Shown one piece after another: positions 1 through 8,608 of a stretch of DNA of 64,000 bases. The position numbers and the translations under genes were made by a program. The stretch's first letter is position 1. Every line of letters starts with the position of its first letter. Under the pieces are notes generated by a model. The model searched no databases. It was not told the origin of the DNA and saw nothing but the letters and a program-made list of their open reading frames with translations. The DNA is taken from assembly GCF_021646685.1 (NCBI RefSeq), contig NZ_JAKJHW010000005.1:124001-188000 (forward strand), written 5' to 3'. The DNA is from Pseudalkalibacillus salsuginis. Its GTDB lineage: Bacteria > Bacillota > Bacilli > Bacillales > Fictibacillaceae.

Positions 1-83
1 TACTCGAGGAAGAGCCGAACCAAAAAGTCCACGATATCGGAATACCTAAACTATTCACCCTTGTTGCGCAAAAGCCGTCCTGA
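1..83 (+). CDS. C-terminal end of an unidentified protein (partial)
   Basis: The third forward frame is open from the window edge to TGA at 81-83 and encodes 26 residues ending in LFTLVAQKPS. The ending resembles the last beta strand of class I SAM-dependent methyltransferases, but this is too short to name. A rho-independent terminator overlaps the stop codon, which supports a real gene end. Confidence 0.5.
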   Translation, partial: LEEEPNQKVHDIGIPKLFTLVAQKPS

Positions 84-128
84 GTATGTGGAGAGATGCC
101 TTTTTTCTCCACATACTCAGGTTTTTCT
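80..128 (+). terminator. Rho-independent terminator of the partial upstream gene
   Basis: The inverted repeat CTGAGTATGTGGAGA / TCTCCACATACTCAG (80-94 with 106-120) is perfect over 15 bp and is followed by GTTTTTCTT. Confidence 0.85.
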
Positions 129-408
129 TATGATTTACGAAATTATCTCAACAACTTTACATTGATCCTAACAACTCAAAAAACAAGGAGAAATGATGAA
201 TAAATATTCATGAATTAGCAAGTGCATATTCATTTTAACCATTCCGAAATTCTTTTCATGATTTTACATGAAAATAGACGAATGGAGTTACCTTAGTTTT
301 ATAAAACGTTTTACTTGCTAATCTTATGCAAATCACTATGATTAGACATAAGAATTTTTTTAGGAAAATAATTCAGAAGGTACAGCCTATATAGCTGGGG
401 GTGTTAAC
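129..408 (+). promoter_or_regulatory. msrAB upstream region with candidate sigma-A promoter
   Basis: No gene is seen in this AT-rich stretch. The best promoter match is TTGCTA at 315-320, a 16-bp spacer and TATGAT at 337-342. A GGGGGT ribosome site lies about 8 bases before the msrAB ATG. Confidence 0.45.
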
Positions 409-1368
409 ATGACTGATAAAAATTTACAACTTGCGACATTTGCAGGCGGTTGTTTCTGGTGTATGGTCAAACCGTTTGATGAAATGCCAGGCATCGAAAA
501 AGTCGTATCGGGTTATACAGGCGGGGATACGGAGAATCCAACGTATCAGGAAGTGGTCACGAATACGACAGGGCATCGAGAAGCTGTCCAAATCACCTTT
601 GATCCAGAAATTTTTCCGTATGAAAAACTCCTTACCCTTTATTGGCAGCAAATCGATCCGACAGATCCCGGCGGACAATTCCATGATCGCGGGGAGTCCT
701 ATAAAACGGCTATCTATTACCATAATGAGGAGCAAAAAGAGATGGCTGAAGCATCCAAGAAGATTTTGGAGGAAAGCGGTCGGTTTTCTAAGCCGATTGT
801 GACGGACATCTTACCTGCAAAGACATTCTATCCTGCAGAAAGCTATCACCAGAAGTATTATGAGAAGAACCCGGACCACTATAATCGCTATTATAAAGGT
901 TCAGGCCGCAAAGGTTTCATAGAGGAAAACTGGGTGATGGAAAAGGACGAGAAAGCACTTCGTCAAGCGTTGAATGACATGCAGTACAACGTAACACAGG
1001 AGAATGGTACAGAGCCACCCTTCCAAAATGAATTTTGGAACAATGAACGGGATGGAATCTATGTTGACATCGTTTCCGGAGAACCTTTATTCAGTTCGAA
1101 GGATCAGTATGATGCGGGTTGCGGATGGCCTAGTTTTACAAAACCCCTTCATTCCACAAGGATCAAGGAAAAGAAAGATCTCAGCCATTATATGGTCCGG
1201 ACAGAAGTGAGAAGCAAGTTCGGTGATTCCCATTTAGGCCATGTCTTTAACGATGGACCTGGCGAAAACGTGCTAAGGTATTGTATCAATTCAGCCGCAC
1301 TACGATTCATCCCTAAAGAAAACCTTGAGGAAGAAGGATACGGCGAATACAAACAATTATTCGATTGA
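409..1368 (+). CDS. msrAB: Fused peptide-methionine (S)/(R)-sulfoxide reductase MsrA/MsrB
   Basis: This cytosolic repair enzyme reduces both diastereomers of methionine sulfoxide. Residues 7-160 form the MsrA domain with the GGCFWC motif (Cys15, Cys18); residues 180-310 form the MsrB domain with [20 protein letters not shown] and RYCIN containing the catalytic Cys292. The 319-residue length fits the two-domain fusion. The zinc CxxC pairs of many MsrB proteins are not visible, so this is probably the zinc-free type. It is monocistronic between two strong terminators and next to hmp/nsrR, which fits an oxidative and nitrosative stress role. Confidence 0.95.
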   Translation: MTDKNLQLATFAGGCFWCMVKPFDEMPGIEKVVSGYTGGDTENPTYQEVVTNTTGHREAVQITFDPEIFPYEKLLTLYWQQIDPTDPGGQFHDRGESYKTAIYYHNEEQKEMAEASKKILEESGRFSKPIVTDILPAKTFYPAESYHQKYYEKNPDHYNRYYKGSGRKGFIEENWVMEKDEKALRQALNDMQYNVTQENGTEPPFQNEFWNNERDGIYVDIVSGEPLFSSKDQYDAGCGWPSFTKPLHSTRIKEKKDLSHYMVRTEVRSKFGDSHLGHVFNDGPGENVLRYCINSAALRFIPKENLEEEGYGEYKQLFD

Positions 1369-1373
1369 ATACA

Positions 1374-1406
1374 AGAAGGAGGTTGACCGAGTCAGCCTCC
1401 TTTTTC
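1374..1406 (+). terminator. Terminator of msrAB
   Basis: AAGGAGGTTGAC and GTCAGCCTCCTT pair around a CGA loop and are followed by a T run. Confidence 0.85.
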
Positions 1407-1414
1407 ATAATACG

Positions 1415-1537
1415 TTAAGAAAGTATAACTTTTCAGCGATGTAACTAAATGACGTAGCAGAAAAGTTTACGAACGAAGAATAAGTGCAGCTAAGGCTCAG
1501 CCTTCACCAGGGCTTGGCTGACCCAAGTTTTCTTTAT
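1415..1537. repeat. Dispersed repeat family B, copy 1
   Basis: The segment starts TTAAGAAAGTATAACTTTTC, contains GCAGAAAAGTTTA and AAGTGCAGC, and ends near CAAGTTTTCTTTATA. It aligns over its full length with the copy at 8988-9113 and over its first 27 bases with 56267-56293. The ends are roughly inverted (TAAGAAAG at the left, CTTTA at the right) and an internal AACTTTTC/GAAAAGTT hairpin is present, a MITE-like arrangement. Confidence 0.75.
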
Positions 1538-1566
1538 ATGCTCTATAGTAAATTCTGCGTGATTTT

Positions 1567-2790
1567 CTAAGTTTTCAGCTCTGAACAGGGATGGTTTTCT
1601 GCGTCAAGATCGATTGCAGGTCCGAAGAATTCATAATGGATCTGTTCTTCAGGTACATTCAACTGTTTCAAGCTATGGATGACCATTCTCATGAAGCCTT
1701 CAGGTCCGCAAACGTAATAATCTGCGTCGCCGGGTATGATTGATTTTAACCAAGGGAAGTCAATATACCCTTCTTTATCAAAACAGCGATTTCGACGATC
1801 CTTCTCAGTCGGTTTTTCAAAACAAAAATAGGCTTTCAATTGCTCATGGACTTCGGATAATTCCATGATCCGGTCCCCCATCGCCCGATAGTCTCCGTTA
1901 ATCGAAGCCTGGATGTAATGGACGTTGCGTTCAGGAGTTTGGATCACCGTTGTTTCCAGCATACTTACTAGAGGAGTAAGGCCAACACCCGCACCGATCA
2001 GAACAAGTGGACGTTTCGATTCAACATCGATTGTAAAGTCTCCAGCCGGCGCACTCAAGAGGATACGGTCTCCTTCCTTCACATTGTCATGAAGGTGCAT
2101 GGAAACACGGCCTTCACGTTTGATGGAAAGACGGTAATGATTTTTTTCAGGTGTATCTGACAAGCTGTATTGGCGAATATGCGTATGTGGATCATTCGGA
2201 ATCTCTACTTTTACACTTACATATTGACCAGGACTGAAGCCTGCCAGCCCTTTTCCATCAACTGGCTTTAGATAAAAGGAAGTGATGACCTTGCTTTCGA
2301 CCTCCTTTTTCACCAACTCGAATTCCCGATAGTCTTCCCAGCCTCCAGGTTGCCCTGCCACTTCCTTATACATGTCAAGCTCGACTTGGATGAATACATC
2401 GGCGATGACTTGGTAGGCTTTTGCCCACGCCTCCAGGATCTCATCAGTGGCTGCATCCCCCAACACATCTTTAATCGCCTTCAAAAGATTCTCACCGACT
2501 ACAGGATATTGTTCAGGCTTTACACCTAGACTACGGTGTTTATGGGCAATCTGCTTAACGGCAGGAAGGATGGCTTCAAGTCGATCAATATGCACAGCTG
2601 CTGCATACACCGCGTTTGCCAAGGCACCTTGTTGGCGTCCTTTATGCTGATTGGAATGATTGAATTGGTTTAATAATTCCGGATGGTTTGTGAAAAGAAG
2701 TTCATAGAAACGGGATGTGATCGTTGTCCCGTGTTCTTTTAGTACAGGAACAGTCGATTGGATTGTTTGAATGGTCTTCCGATCTAGCAT
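1567..2790 (-). CDS. hmp: Flavohemoglobin (nitric oxide dioxygenase) Hmp
   Basis: This cytosolic enzyme oxidises NO to nitrate using O2, heme, FAD and NAD(P)H. Residues 1-140 are the globin domain, with Tyr29 and Gln53 at the distal positions and His85 as proximal ligand ([10 protein letters not shown]). An FAD-binding barrel follows (RQYSLSD), then an NAD domain ([13 protein letters not shown]) and a C-terminal YEFFGPA stretch. The 407-residue length is typical. An AGGAG site precedes the ATG. It is divergent from nsrR, and two NsrR-type operators lie in the shared intergenic region, so NO-responsive derepression is expected. Confidence 0.96.
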   Translation of the reverse strand: MLDRKTIQTIQSTVPVLKEHGTTITSRFYELLFTNHPELLNQFNHSNQHKGRQQGALANAVYAAAVHIDRLEAILPAVKQIAHKHRSLGVKPEQYPVVGENLLKAIKDVLGDAATDEILEAWAKAYQVIADVFIQVELDMYKEVAGQPGGWEDYREFELVKKEVESKVITSFYLKPVDGKGLAGFSPGQYVSVKVEIPNDPHTHIRQYSLSDTPEKNHYRLSIKREGRVSMHLHDNVKEGDRILLSAPAGDFTIDVESKRPLVLIGAGVGLTPLVSMLETTVIQTPERNVHYIQASINGDYRAMGDRIMELSEVHEQLKAYFCFEKPTEKDRRNRCFDKEGYIDFPWLKSIIPGDADYYVCGPEGFMRMVIHSLKQLNVPEEQIHYEFFGPAIDLDAENHPCSELKT

Positions 2791-2812
2791 CTGAACCAGC
2801 TCCTAATTTTTA

Positions 2813-2835
2813 AAGATATATTACATTAACATCTT
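2813..2835. promoter_or_regulatory. NsrR operator 1 (hmp-proximal)
   Basis: Half-sites AAGATATATTA and ATTAACATCTT are separated by one base, matching the 11-1-11 NsrR consensus closely. The site lies just downstream of a minus-strand TATAAT (+ strand ATTATA at 2837-2842), where a bound repressor would block hmp initiation. Confidence 0.8.
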
Positions 2836-2836
2836 T

Positions 2837-2842
2837 ATTATA
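2837..2842 (-). promoter_or_regulatory. -10 element of the hmp promoter
   Basis: The minus strand reads TATAAT here, about 50 bases before the hmp ATG. No good -35 hexamer is visible at 17-18 bp; that region is occupied by the second NsrR-like site. Confidence 0.55.
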
Positions 2843-2860
2843 AAAAAATGGAGCCTCTTA

Positions 2861-2883
2861 AAGATACATACTAAATACATCAT
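2861..2883. promoter_or_regulatory. NsrR operator 2 (distal)
   Basis: Half-sites AAGATACATAC and AAATACATCAT are separated by one base and match the NsrR consensus. The site covers the expected -35 region of the hmp promoter, 48 bp centre to centre from operator 1. Confidence 0.75.
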
Positions 2884-3006
2884 TCAAAATAATGACACAT
2901 TTGTGTTCATCGAAAAGACACATCATAAGTGTGATTCTTTTACTTTATACACCGAAATGGTAGGATGAAAGAATAAAGACTCCTTTACGAAAGGGGAGAG
3001 CTTACA

Positions 3007-3465
3007 ATGCGGTTAACCCGGTACACGGATTATTCATTGAGGGTGCTAATATACCTGACAGCTCAAGAAGACGGCCAATTAGTCAATATTAAAGAGATTG
3101 CGGAAATCTATAAAATTTCAAAGAACCATCTTATGAAAGTGATCCATGAACTTGGAAAGCTGGGTGTCATCCAAACGGTACGAGGTAGAAATGGCGGATT
3201 CAAGCTTGCTAAGAACCCTGAGGATATCAATATCGGTGAATTGATCCGGAAGACAGAGGAAGACTTTTATTTGGTCGAATGTTTTGATTCCTCAAATAAC
3301 GCTTGTATAATCAGTCCCGTATGTAAACTGAAAGGGATATTGAATGAAGCGATGCAGGCCTATTTCAACGTGTTGGATCAATATACGTTAGCTGATTTGA
3401 CGACGAATACCGACCAATTACAAAAGTTGTTTTCAATACAGCACGTCCCAGAAAAGAAGGCTTAA
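3007..3465 (+). CDS. nsrR: Rrf2-family nitric-oxide-sensing repressor NsrR
   Basis: The N-terminal winged helix (residues 1-70, with RGRNGGFKLAKNPEDINIGE) is followed by three Fe-S ligand cysteines at 92, 100 and 106, the same positions as in B. subtilis NsrR. The [4Fe-4S] cluster reacts with NO and DNA binding is lost. The gene is divergent from hmp with two operator-like sites between them. A GGGGAG site lies 9 bases before the ATG. Confidence 0.93.
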   Translation: MRLTRYTDYSLRVLIYLTAQEDGQLVNIKEIAEIYKISKNHLMKVIHELGKLGVIQTVRGRNGGFKLAKNPEDINIGELIRKTEEDFYLVECFDSSNNACIISPVCKLKGILNEAMQAYFNVLDQYTLADLTTNTDQLQKLFSIQHVPEKKA

Positions 3466-3497
3466 TGTTGACTGAATGTCAGCATTAAGCTTTTTTC
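3458..3497 (+). terminator. Terminator of nsrR
   Basis: GGCTTAATGTTGAC pairs with GTCAGCATTAAGC and is followed by TTTTTT. The stem includes the nsrR stop codon. Confidence 0.85.
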
Positions 3498-3680
3498 GAA
3501 GATATTTTTGTTTCGATAAAGGAATTTCTAGCTCCAACGCCCAACCACTTTTCTTATTTCAGTCCTTCTGCGGCGGCGACACATTGATTTAGTTCGAAGA
3601 GTTTACCCACTCAGAACCGAACTTTGTTTGGTTCGAGCCTCCTCGTCGGACTTCCAGCAGGGCGTTTACGCTTTTCTTAG
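3498..3680. repeat. Dispersed repeat family A, copy 1
   Basis: The copy has the family landmarks in order: TCTAGCTCCAACGCCCAACC, CTGCGGCGGCGACA, CAGAACCGAACTTTG, GCCTCCTCGTCGGACTTCCA and GGGCGTTTACGCTTTTCTTA. Other copies lie at 17683, 19281, 23072, 37819, 42241, 58868 and 61617. Short open frames inside it are translations of the repeat, not genes. Confidence 0.85.
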
Positions 3681-3744
3681 TTTGAAAGTTTGTTTTTACT
3701 GAACGTCCTTTTATATAATTGCGATATAGGCAGGGAGGACGGAA

Positions 3745-5199
3745 ATGGAATTCAGTGTTGAAAATACAATTCTCGTTGTTTCGATATTATTAATCATTGG
3801 GGTGATAACCGCGAAGTTCTCATCCAGGCTCGGGTTGCCATCCTTGGTGTTTTTCATTGTGGTCGGAATGGTTCTCAGCCAATATATCTACTATGATAAC
3901 GCCATACTGACACAATTGATCGGTACGTTTGCGTTGATCGTCATCCTATTTGAGGGTGGTCTTCAAACAGAGTGGCATCACATCAAAAAGGTTTATAAGC
4001 CATCCCTGTCATTAGCGACGATCGGTGTTTTAGTCACAACCTCCGTCACAGGTATCGCAGCTAAATACATATTGGGTGTAACCTGGTTTGAAGGGTTTCT
4101 ATTCGGGGCGATTGTAGGCTCGACAGATGCAGCTGCTGTTTTTGCCGCTCTTGGGAATAAGGATATCAAAAGAAAATTGACCTCTACGTTGGAGGCGGAA
4201 TCCGGTACCAATGATCCGATGGCGATCTTTCTAACCGTTGCTTTCTTAGAGCTGATCCAGGATCCGGAGACTAATCCTTTCCTATTAATGTTCAACTTTT
4301 TCTGGCAGATGGGTATCGGTCTTCTGTTTGGCTTCATACTTGGAAAAATGGCCGTATGGCTGATCAACAACATCAACTTGGATTCTTCTGGCCTTTATCC
4401 TGTCCTTTCGATTGCAATAGCGGTATTTGCTTTCGGTATCACCACCTTATTTGAAGCAAGCGGTTTCCTTGCTGTGTATACGATGGCTGTCTTCTTGGGA
4501 AATCATGATATAACCTATCGTCATTCCATTGTCCGGTTCAATGAGGGATTTGCATGGATGATGCAGATTCTCATGTTTATCCTTTTGGGAATGCTTGTCT
4601 TCCCGGATCAATTGCTTAAGGTATTTTGGCAGGGGATATTGTTATCGTCCATCCTCATGATTGTAGCAAGACCAGTCGGTGTATTCATCAGCCTTGTGTT
4701 TACAAAATTTAATCTGAAAGAAAAACTATTCATTTCCTGGGCTGGATTGAAAGGGGCCGTTCCGATTGTATTGGCGACATATCCATTGGTTGTCGATATT
4801 GAGAACAGCGGACTGATATTCAATGTTGTTTTCTTTGTCGTGTTCACATCAGCCTTGATCCAAGGGGCGACCATATCACCGCTATCAAAATACTTCAAGT
4901 TTTCGAAAGGCGCGAAGGCTGAGATTGCCCATAGTTTAGAGTTGGTTTCGATCGGTAAAACGAAGAACGAAATGATGGAGATTGAAATTGAGGAAGGGGC
5001 ATTGATATTGAATCATGAGATAAAAGACTTGCCTCTTCCAGAAAATACGTTGATCACCGCTGTCATCCGTGGAGAATCATTGATCACTCCGACGGGTAAT
5101 ACGACCCTGCAACCAAGAGATACGCTGTTTATTTTGGTACACAAGGCTAAACGCGGAGAGGTCAAAAACATCATCCGTAAAAAAGAAGAGAGTGAATGA
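3745..5199 (+). CDS. CPA1-family cation/proton antiporter with C-terminal RCK_C domain (NhaP2-like)
   Basis: This is a membrane exchanger of K+ or Na+ for protons. About 12 hydrophobic segments cover residues 5-390, with the family motifs FEGGLQTEW, GSTDAAAVFAAL and ESGTNDPMA, where acidic residues carry ions. A soluble tail (residues 400-480) resembles the TrkA/RCK C-terminal domain, as in K+/H+ antiporters of the NhaP2/CvrA type. A GGGAGG site precedes the ATG. It is probably monocistronic. Ion preference cannot be read from sequence. Confidence 0.85.
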   Translation: MEFSVENTILVVSILLIIGVITAKFSSRLGLPSLVFFIVVGMVLSQYIYYDNAILTQLIGTFALIVILFEGGLQTEWHHIKKVYKPSLSLATIGVLVTTSVTGIAAKYILGVTWFEGFLFGAIVGSTDAAAVFAALGNKDIKRKLTSTLEAESGTNDPMAIFLTVAFLELIQDPETNPFLLMFNFFWQMGIGLLFGFILGKMAVWLINNINLDSSGLYPVLSIAIAVFAFGITTLFEASGFLAVYTMAVFLGNHDITYRHSIVRFNEGFAWMMQILMFILLGMLVFPDQLLKVFWQGILLSSILMIVARPVGVFISLVFTKFNLKEKLFISWAGLKGAVPIVLATYPLVVDIENSGLIFNVVFFVVFTSALIQGATISPLSKYFKFSKGAKAEIAHSLELVSIGKTKNEMMEIEIEEGALILNHEIKDLPLPENTLITAVIRGESLITPTGNTTLQPRDTLFILVHKAKRGEVKNIIRKKEESE

Positions 5200-5240
5200 A
5201 AAGGAGGAGGGCTGAAGAATCGCCTGTTTGGACAGAACGG

Positions 5241-5404
5241 TGCAATTTGGCTGTTCTGTGTACAATTAACCGATCAATAATGCAATTAGTCAACGTCCTG
5301 TGCAATAATTTTTGAATTGATGCAATCCATTGAAGAAATCGTGCAATAAATTTTAAAACGATGCAATTCTGTTTGAAAACCGCGCAATTAAGTTATGTTT
5401 GAGG
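5241..5404. repeat. 20-21 bp period TGCAAT array, 8 units
   Basis: The words TGCAAT, TACAAT or CGCAAT start at 5241, 5261, 5281, 5301, 5321, 5342, 5362 and 5383, a strict 20-21 bp spacing, while the bases between are only loosely AT-rich. The array lies downstream of the antiporter gene. A second array with the same word and period is at 44577-44760. Confidence 0.85.
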
Positions 5405-5483
5405 TGTTAGGCACGATTAAACACATGGATTATGAGCCTGCTGATATAAAAGAATGCCCGAGGACATTGAATTAATCAAAAAA

Positions 5484-5592
5484 TGAGGGGACTGACTCAA
5501 AAGAAAAGGGTCAGACACCTCCAAGACATCATTTCTCAAAATGTTGTTAAGTATGGAGAGACACAGACACTCAGGGTCAGCCCCTCTTCATG
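5484..5592 (-). repeat. Dispersed repeat family C, copy 1; bidirectional hairpin acting as bshB2 terminator
   Basis: GAGGGGACTGAC near 5488 and GTCAGCCCCTC near 5577 form the outer arms; the inner part contains TCTCAAAATGTTGTTAAG and GGGTCAGACACC. On the minus strand the outer stem is followed by ATTTTTTG, so it can terminate bshB2 transcription. The reverse complement of 10537-10602 aligns with part of it. Confidence 0.65.
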
Positions 5593-5596
5593 ATTG

Positions 5597-6259
5597 TCAA
5601 TCGAATTTATATGTCCAGAATTGTTCATATTTAATCCGGTTCATTAATTCCTCTTCATTTGCTTGAAGACGTTTCTTCATACCGGCCATCAGTCCTGCTG
5701 TTTGACTTTTATGTGCTTCGATCGTTGCAATTTTTTTATCCTGAACGCTGCTTACATCTAGGATGACATCCGGTTCTCCCAGCTTTTCGACACAGTCATT
5801 GGAAAATGCCACGCATTCAACTTTCGGTCTTTTAGATGCCGGTATCCGTTTGACAGCTTGAATGACCGCCTCTCCACATGCTTCATGGTCAGGATGCACA
5901 CTGTAACCTGGATAAAAGGTGATGATGAGTGAGGGATCGAGTTCGTCGATCGCTTTCGTGATTTCATTTGCAAGCCATTCTGGATCCTCAAATTCGATGG
6001 TCTTATCCCGTAGCCCCATCATACGTAAATCCTCAATCCCGAGTGCTTTACAAGCTTCCTGGAGTTCCATTTTCCGAACTTCGGGTAAAGATTCACGGTT
6101 TGCGAAGGGAGGGTTTCCCATATTTCTACCCATTTCACCTAGTGTCAAACACATATACGTGACAGGGATTCCATTCTCTATATGTAATGCAATCGACCCT
6201 GAGACTCCAAATGCTTCATCGTCCGGATGAGGGAAGACCACAAGTACTTGTTTTTCCAT
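5597..6259 (-). CDS. bshB2: Bacillithiol biosynthesis deacetylase BshB2
   Basis: This PIG-L/LmbE-type metal-dependent deacetylase removes the acetyl group from GlcNAc-malate during bacillithiol synthesis. The metal motif HPDDE is at residues 11-15, and HPDHE lies near residue 112. The 220-residue length fits YojG/BshB2 proteins. It follows yojF with 15 bases between them, the same pair as in B. subtilis (yojF-yojG). An AAAGGAG site lies 8 bases before the ATG. Confidence 0.92.
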   Translation of the reverse strand: MEKQVLVVFPHPDDEAFGVSGSIALHIENGIPVTYMCLTLGEMGRNMGNPPFANRESLPEVRKMELQEACKALGIEDLRMMGLRDKTIEFEDPEWLANEITKAIDELDPSLIITFYPGYSVHPDHEACGEAVIQAVKRIPASKRPKVECVAFSNDCVEKLGEPDVILDVSSVQDKKIATIEAHKSQTAGLMAGMKKRLQANEEELMNRIKYEQFWTYKFD

Positions 6260-6274
6260 AAGTCCGACTCCTTT

Positions 6275-6622
6275 CTATTCAAACGGTGTTTCGCTGATCT
6301 GAAGTGCTACAGCGAGTTTCCCATCCGTATCATGTCCCGCCATCAGTAAGCGGTTTTTTGCATCAAGCTCCCAATGGGTAAGTCCTTCAGCATAAATCCA
6401 ACCAAGTTCAATTTTCAAACCGGCGCGATAAGGACCATCACCAGTGATTTTTCCGCGTGTATAGTTGATTTTTCCGTTCCGGATATAAGCCCCAGCTGAA
6501 AATACTTTCTCATTAAAGTGGGATGCGTATGCTCCGTTTGTCGTTTCAAGGTGAATGTATACGTCTTTGCCGACAAAACGATCAATAATTGGCTGTACCT
6601 TTGAAATATCAATTGGATCCAA
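6275..6622 (-). CDS. yojF: YojF family protein (DUF1806)
   Basis: This 115-residue cytosolic protein has the YojF signature DVYIHLETTNGAYASHFNEK and no known catalytic motif. It starts at TTG, eight bases after a strong TAGGAGG site; no ATG is available upstream in frame. It is the first gene of the yojF-bshB2 pair, so a role linked to bacillithiol is likely but unproven. Confidence 0.85.
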   Translation of the reverse strand: MDPIDISKVQPIIDRFVGKDVYIHLETTNGAYASHFNEKVFSAGAYIRNGKINYTRGKITGDGPYRAGLKIELGWIYAEGLTHWELDAKNRLLMAGHDTDGKLAVALQISETPFE

Positions 6623-6714
6623 AGCAAAACCCTCCTACGATTCACTACCCTTTACTATACATTTACCAATCGGACTACTTTTTTCGATTATAACAACTTA
6701 ACGTCAAGAAACGA

Positions 6715-6745
6715 AGAAGAAGCGCCTGCAGGAGGCGTTCCAAAT
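6715..6745 (-). terminator. Terminator of the aminopeptidase-GNAT operon
   Basis: Read on the minus strand, GAACGCCT and AGGCGCTTC pair around CCTGC and are followed by TTCTTCG. Confidence 0.6.
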
Positions 6746-6753
6746 TAAAATAT

Positions 6754-7314
6754 TCATTGAAGTTTGTTCTTATCGGCCCATTCGCAGCTCAATATCCCAT
6801 ACATACACATGTCGAACCTTTTTCCATCACGCTGGAGAAATTCACGCTGGGCACCTTCAAACTTAAACCCCAGGCGTTCGTACAACTTGATGGCGCGCTT
6901 GTTGTAACTGAAAACAGTCAATTGGATACGATGCAGATTCAATTCATAAAAGGCGAAATTCAATATGAGCTCCATCGTTTCATATCCAAGTCCCTGGGCC
7001 CAAAGCTCTTTCTCACCGATCCCGATCGCAAGCCACGCATTGCGGTGAGGCCAAAGAATGCTGTCCAGATCGACCCAGCCGACGACCCTGTCATCTTCAT
7101 TCATGCGGATTGCGAATAGGAACGATTTTTGATCGCGAGGTTTCTGTTCCACCCAGTCTTTGAAATCCCGATTCAACAACGGATAACTTGGTGAGGCGTC
7201 CATACAACGCATGTATTCATCATCATGGTACCATTCCGATACCTTGTCTAGATCCTCTTCTGTAAAGCGTCCTAAATAGACGCGTTTCCCTTTGCGGATT
7301 TTTCTGGTAATCAT
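6754..7314 (-). CDS. GNAT family N-acetyltransferase (RimJ/RimL type)
   Basis: The 186 residues form one GNAT domain of the Acetyltransf_3 type, including ELWAQGLGYETMELILNFAF (acetyl-CoA region) and NKRAIKLYERLGFKFEG. The substrate is unknown. It begins 26 bases after the aminopeptidase stop, so the two probably form an operon. An AGGGGGG site precedes the ATG. Confidence 0.88.
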   Translation of the reverse strand: MITRKIRKGKRVYLGRFTEEDLDKVSEWYHDDEYMRCMDASPSYPLLNRDFKDWVEQKPRDQKSFLFAIRMNEDDRVVGWVDLDSILWPHRNAWLAIGIGEKELWAQGLGYETMELILNFAFYELNLHRIQLTVFSYNKRAIKLYERLGFKFEGAQREFLQRDGKRFDMCMYGILSCEWADKNKLQ

Positions 7315-7340
7315 AGTTTACCCCCCTGAGCATAAAAACA

Positions 7341-8585
7341 TTAATTCTTCTTGATCCAGCAGCCGTTTTGAAAAAGCGGTTCACGTCGGCCGTCCGGATG
7401 AATTCCGTCAATGTTCATATCTGGTGAGCCGATCATGAAATCGACATGTGTAATACTCGTATTTAAACCAGCCTCGTTCAATTCCTCACAGGTCATATTC
7501 GTCCCACCTTCTACACAGAGAGGATAAGCTGAACCGATTGCCAGGTGGCATGAGGCGTTTTCATCAAACAACGTATTGTAGAATATCGTATTTCTTTTTG
7601 CGATCGGTGAGTCCTCCGGTACGAGAGCGACTTCACCGAGAAAAGGGGAGCCGTCATCACTATCGATGAGATGTTTCAATGTTTCAAGGCCTTTTGAAGC
7701 ATTCACTTCTGTTATCTTTCCGGCTTTGAATGTCAGCTCGATATCTTCAATGGCAGTACCGCCATAAATCAACGGCATCGTACTTTTTACCGTTCCATTG
7801 ACCCCATTCCGCTTCGGGGCAGTGAACACTTCTTCCGTCGGCAAGTTTGGTGTGAAGAAGAGACCCTCTTGTGTTAAGGCACCTCCGCCAATCCATAAAT
7901 GCTGATCTGGCAGATCGAGGATCAGATCTGTGCCAGGAGCCTCGATATGGAGCTGTTTGAACCGTTTCCCATTCAGTTCAGCCACCTTTGAGAGTAAAGA
8001 TCCAATATGGGATTTCCATTCCTCGACAGGTTCATCACAATCCACCCTTGTCACCTTGAAAATCGATTCCCATAACTTGTCCAATGCTTCTTCAGGTGTT
8101 ACGCGTGGATAGACTTTCTGTGCCCATTTTCCATTCGGGACACAAACGATGCAAAACGCGATTATTCCCGTTTTTCTTGCCAAGGAGATGGGCTGCGATT
8201 CCAGAGCGAAAGCTTTCATGTACGTTCCCACACGCTCTGGGTCAAGTCCTGAAAAGGCTTCCGGAAGAGTACTTCGTATCGAGAGGAATGCAGTCTTCTG
8301 TTGGATTAACTCTTCTGACCGGTGTTTGCTCCAATCCGGGAATTCAGACAGGCTTTTTTCAGGTGCATACATGATTTTCAGCTTCGATATTTCTTGATCC
8401 ATCCAATTGACATATACATTGCGAGCCCCTTTTTTATAAGCAATCTCTGTAACTTTCCGCACGAAAGGGGCTGCGTCCAAGTCAGCATTGATGTTGAGCG
8501 TTTGATTTTTTTGAAGGTTGAGACCAATGGTCAGTGTGACTTCTGCAAGGTTTGTGAGCTTTCGTTCGTGAGACTTTTCATTCAT
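7341..8585 (-). CDS. M29 family metallo-aminopeptidase (AmpS/PepS-like)
   Basis: This cytosolic broad-specificity aminopeptidase of 414 residues matches family M29. Typical features are the N-terminal ADLDAAPFVRKVTEIAYKKG, the metal-site regions around GGTAIEDIELTFKAGKI and LGEVALVPEDSPI, and the C-terminal HVDFMIGS and NIDGIHPDG. An AGGAGGG site lies 7 bases upstream. It is first in a two-gene operon with the GNAT gene. Confidence 0.92.
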   Translation of the reverse strand: MNEKSHERKLTNLAEVTLTIGLNLQKNQTLNINADLDAAPFVRKVTEIAYKKGARNVYVNWMDQEISKLKIMYAPEKSLSEFPDWSKHRSEELIQQKTAFLSIRSTLPEAFSGLDPERVGTYMKAFALESQPISLARKTGIIAFCIVCVPNGKWAQKVYPRVTPEEALDKLWESIFKVTRVDCDEPVEEWKSHIGSLLSKVAELNGKRFKQLHIEAPGTDLILDLPDQHLWIGGGALTQEGLFFTPNLPTEEVFTAPKRNGVNGTVKSTMPLIYGGTAIEDIELTFKAGKITEVNASKGLETLKHLIDSDDGSPFLGEVALVPEDSPIAKRNTIFYNTLFDENASCHLAIGSAYPLCVEGGTNMTCEELNEAGLNTSITHVDFMIGSPDMNIDGIHPDGRREPLFQNGCWIKKN

Positions 8586-8608
8586 TGAAATTCCCTCCTA
8601 AAAACGGT

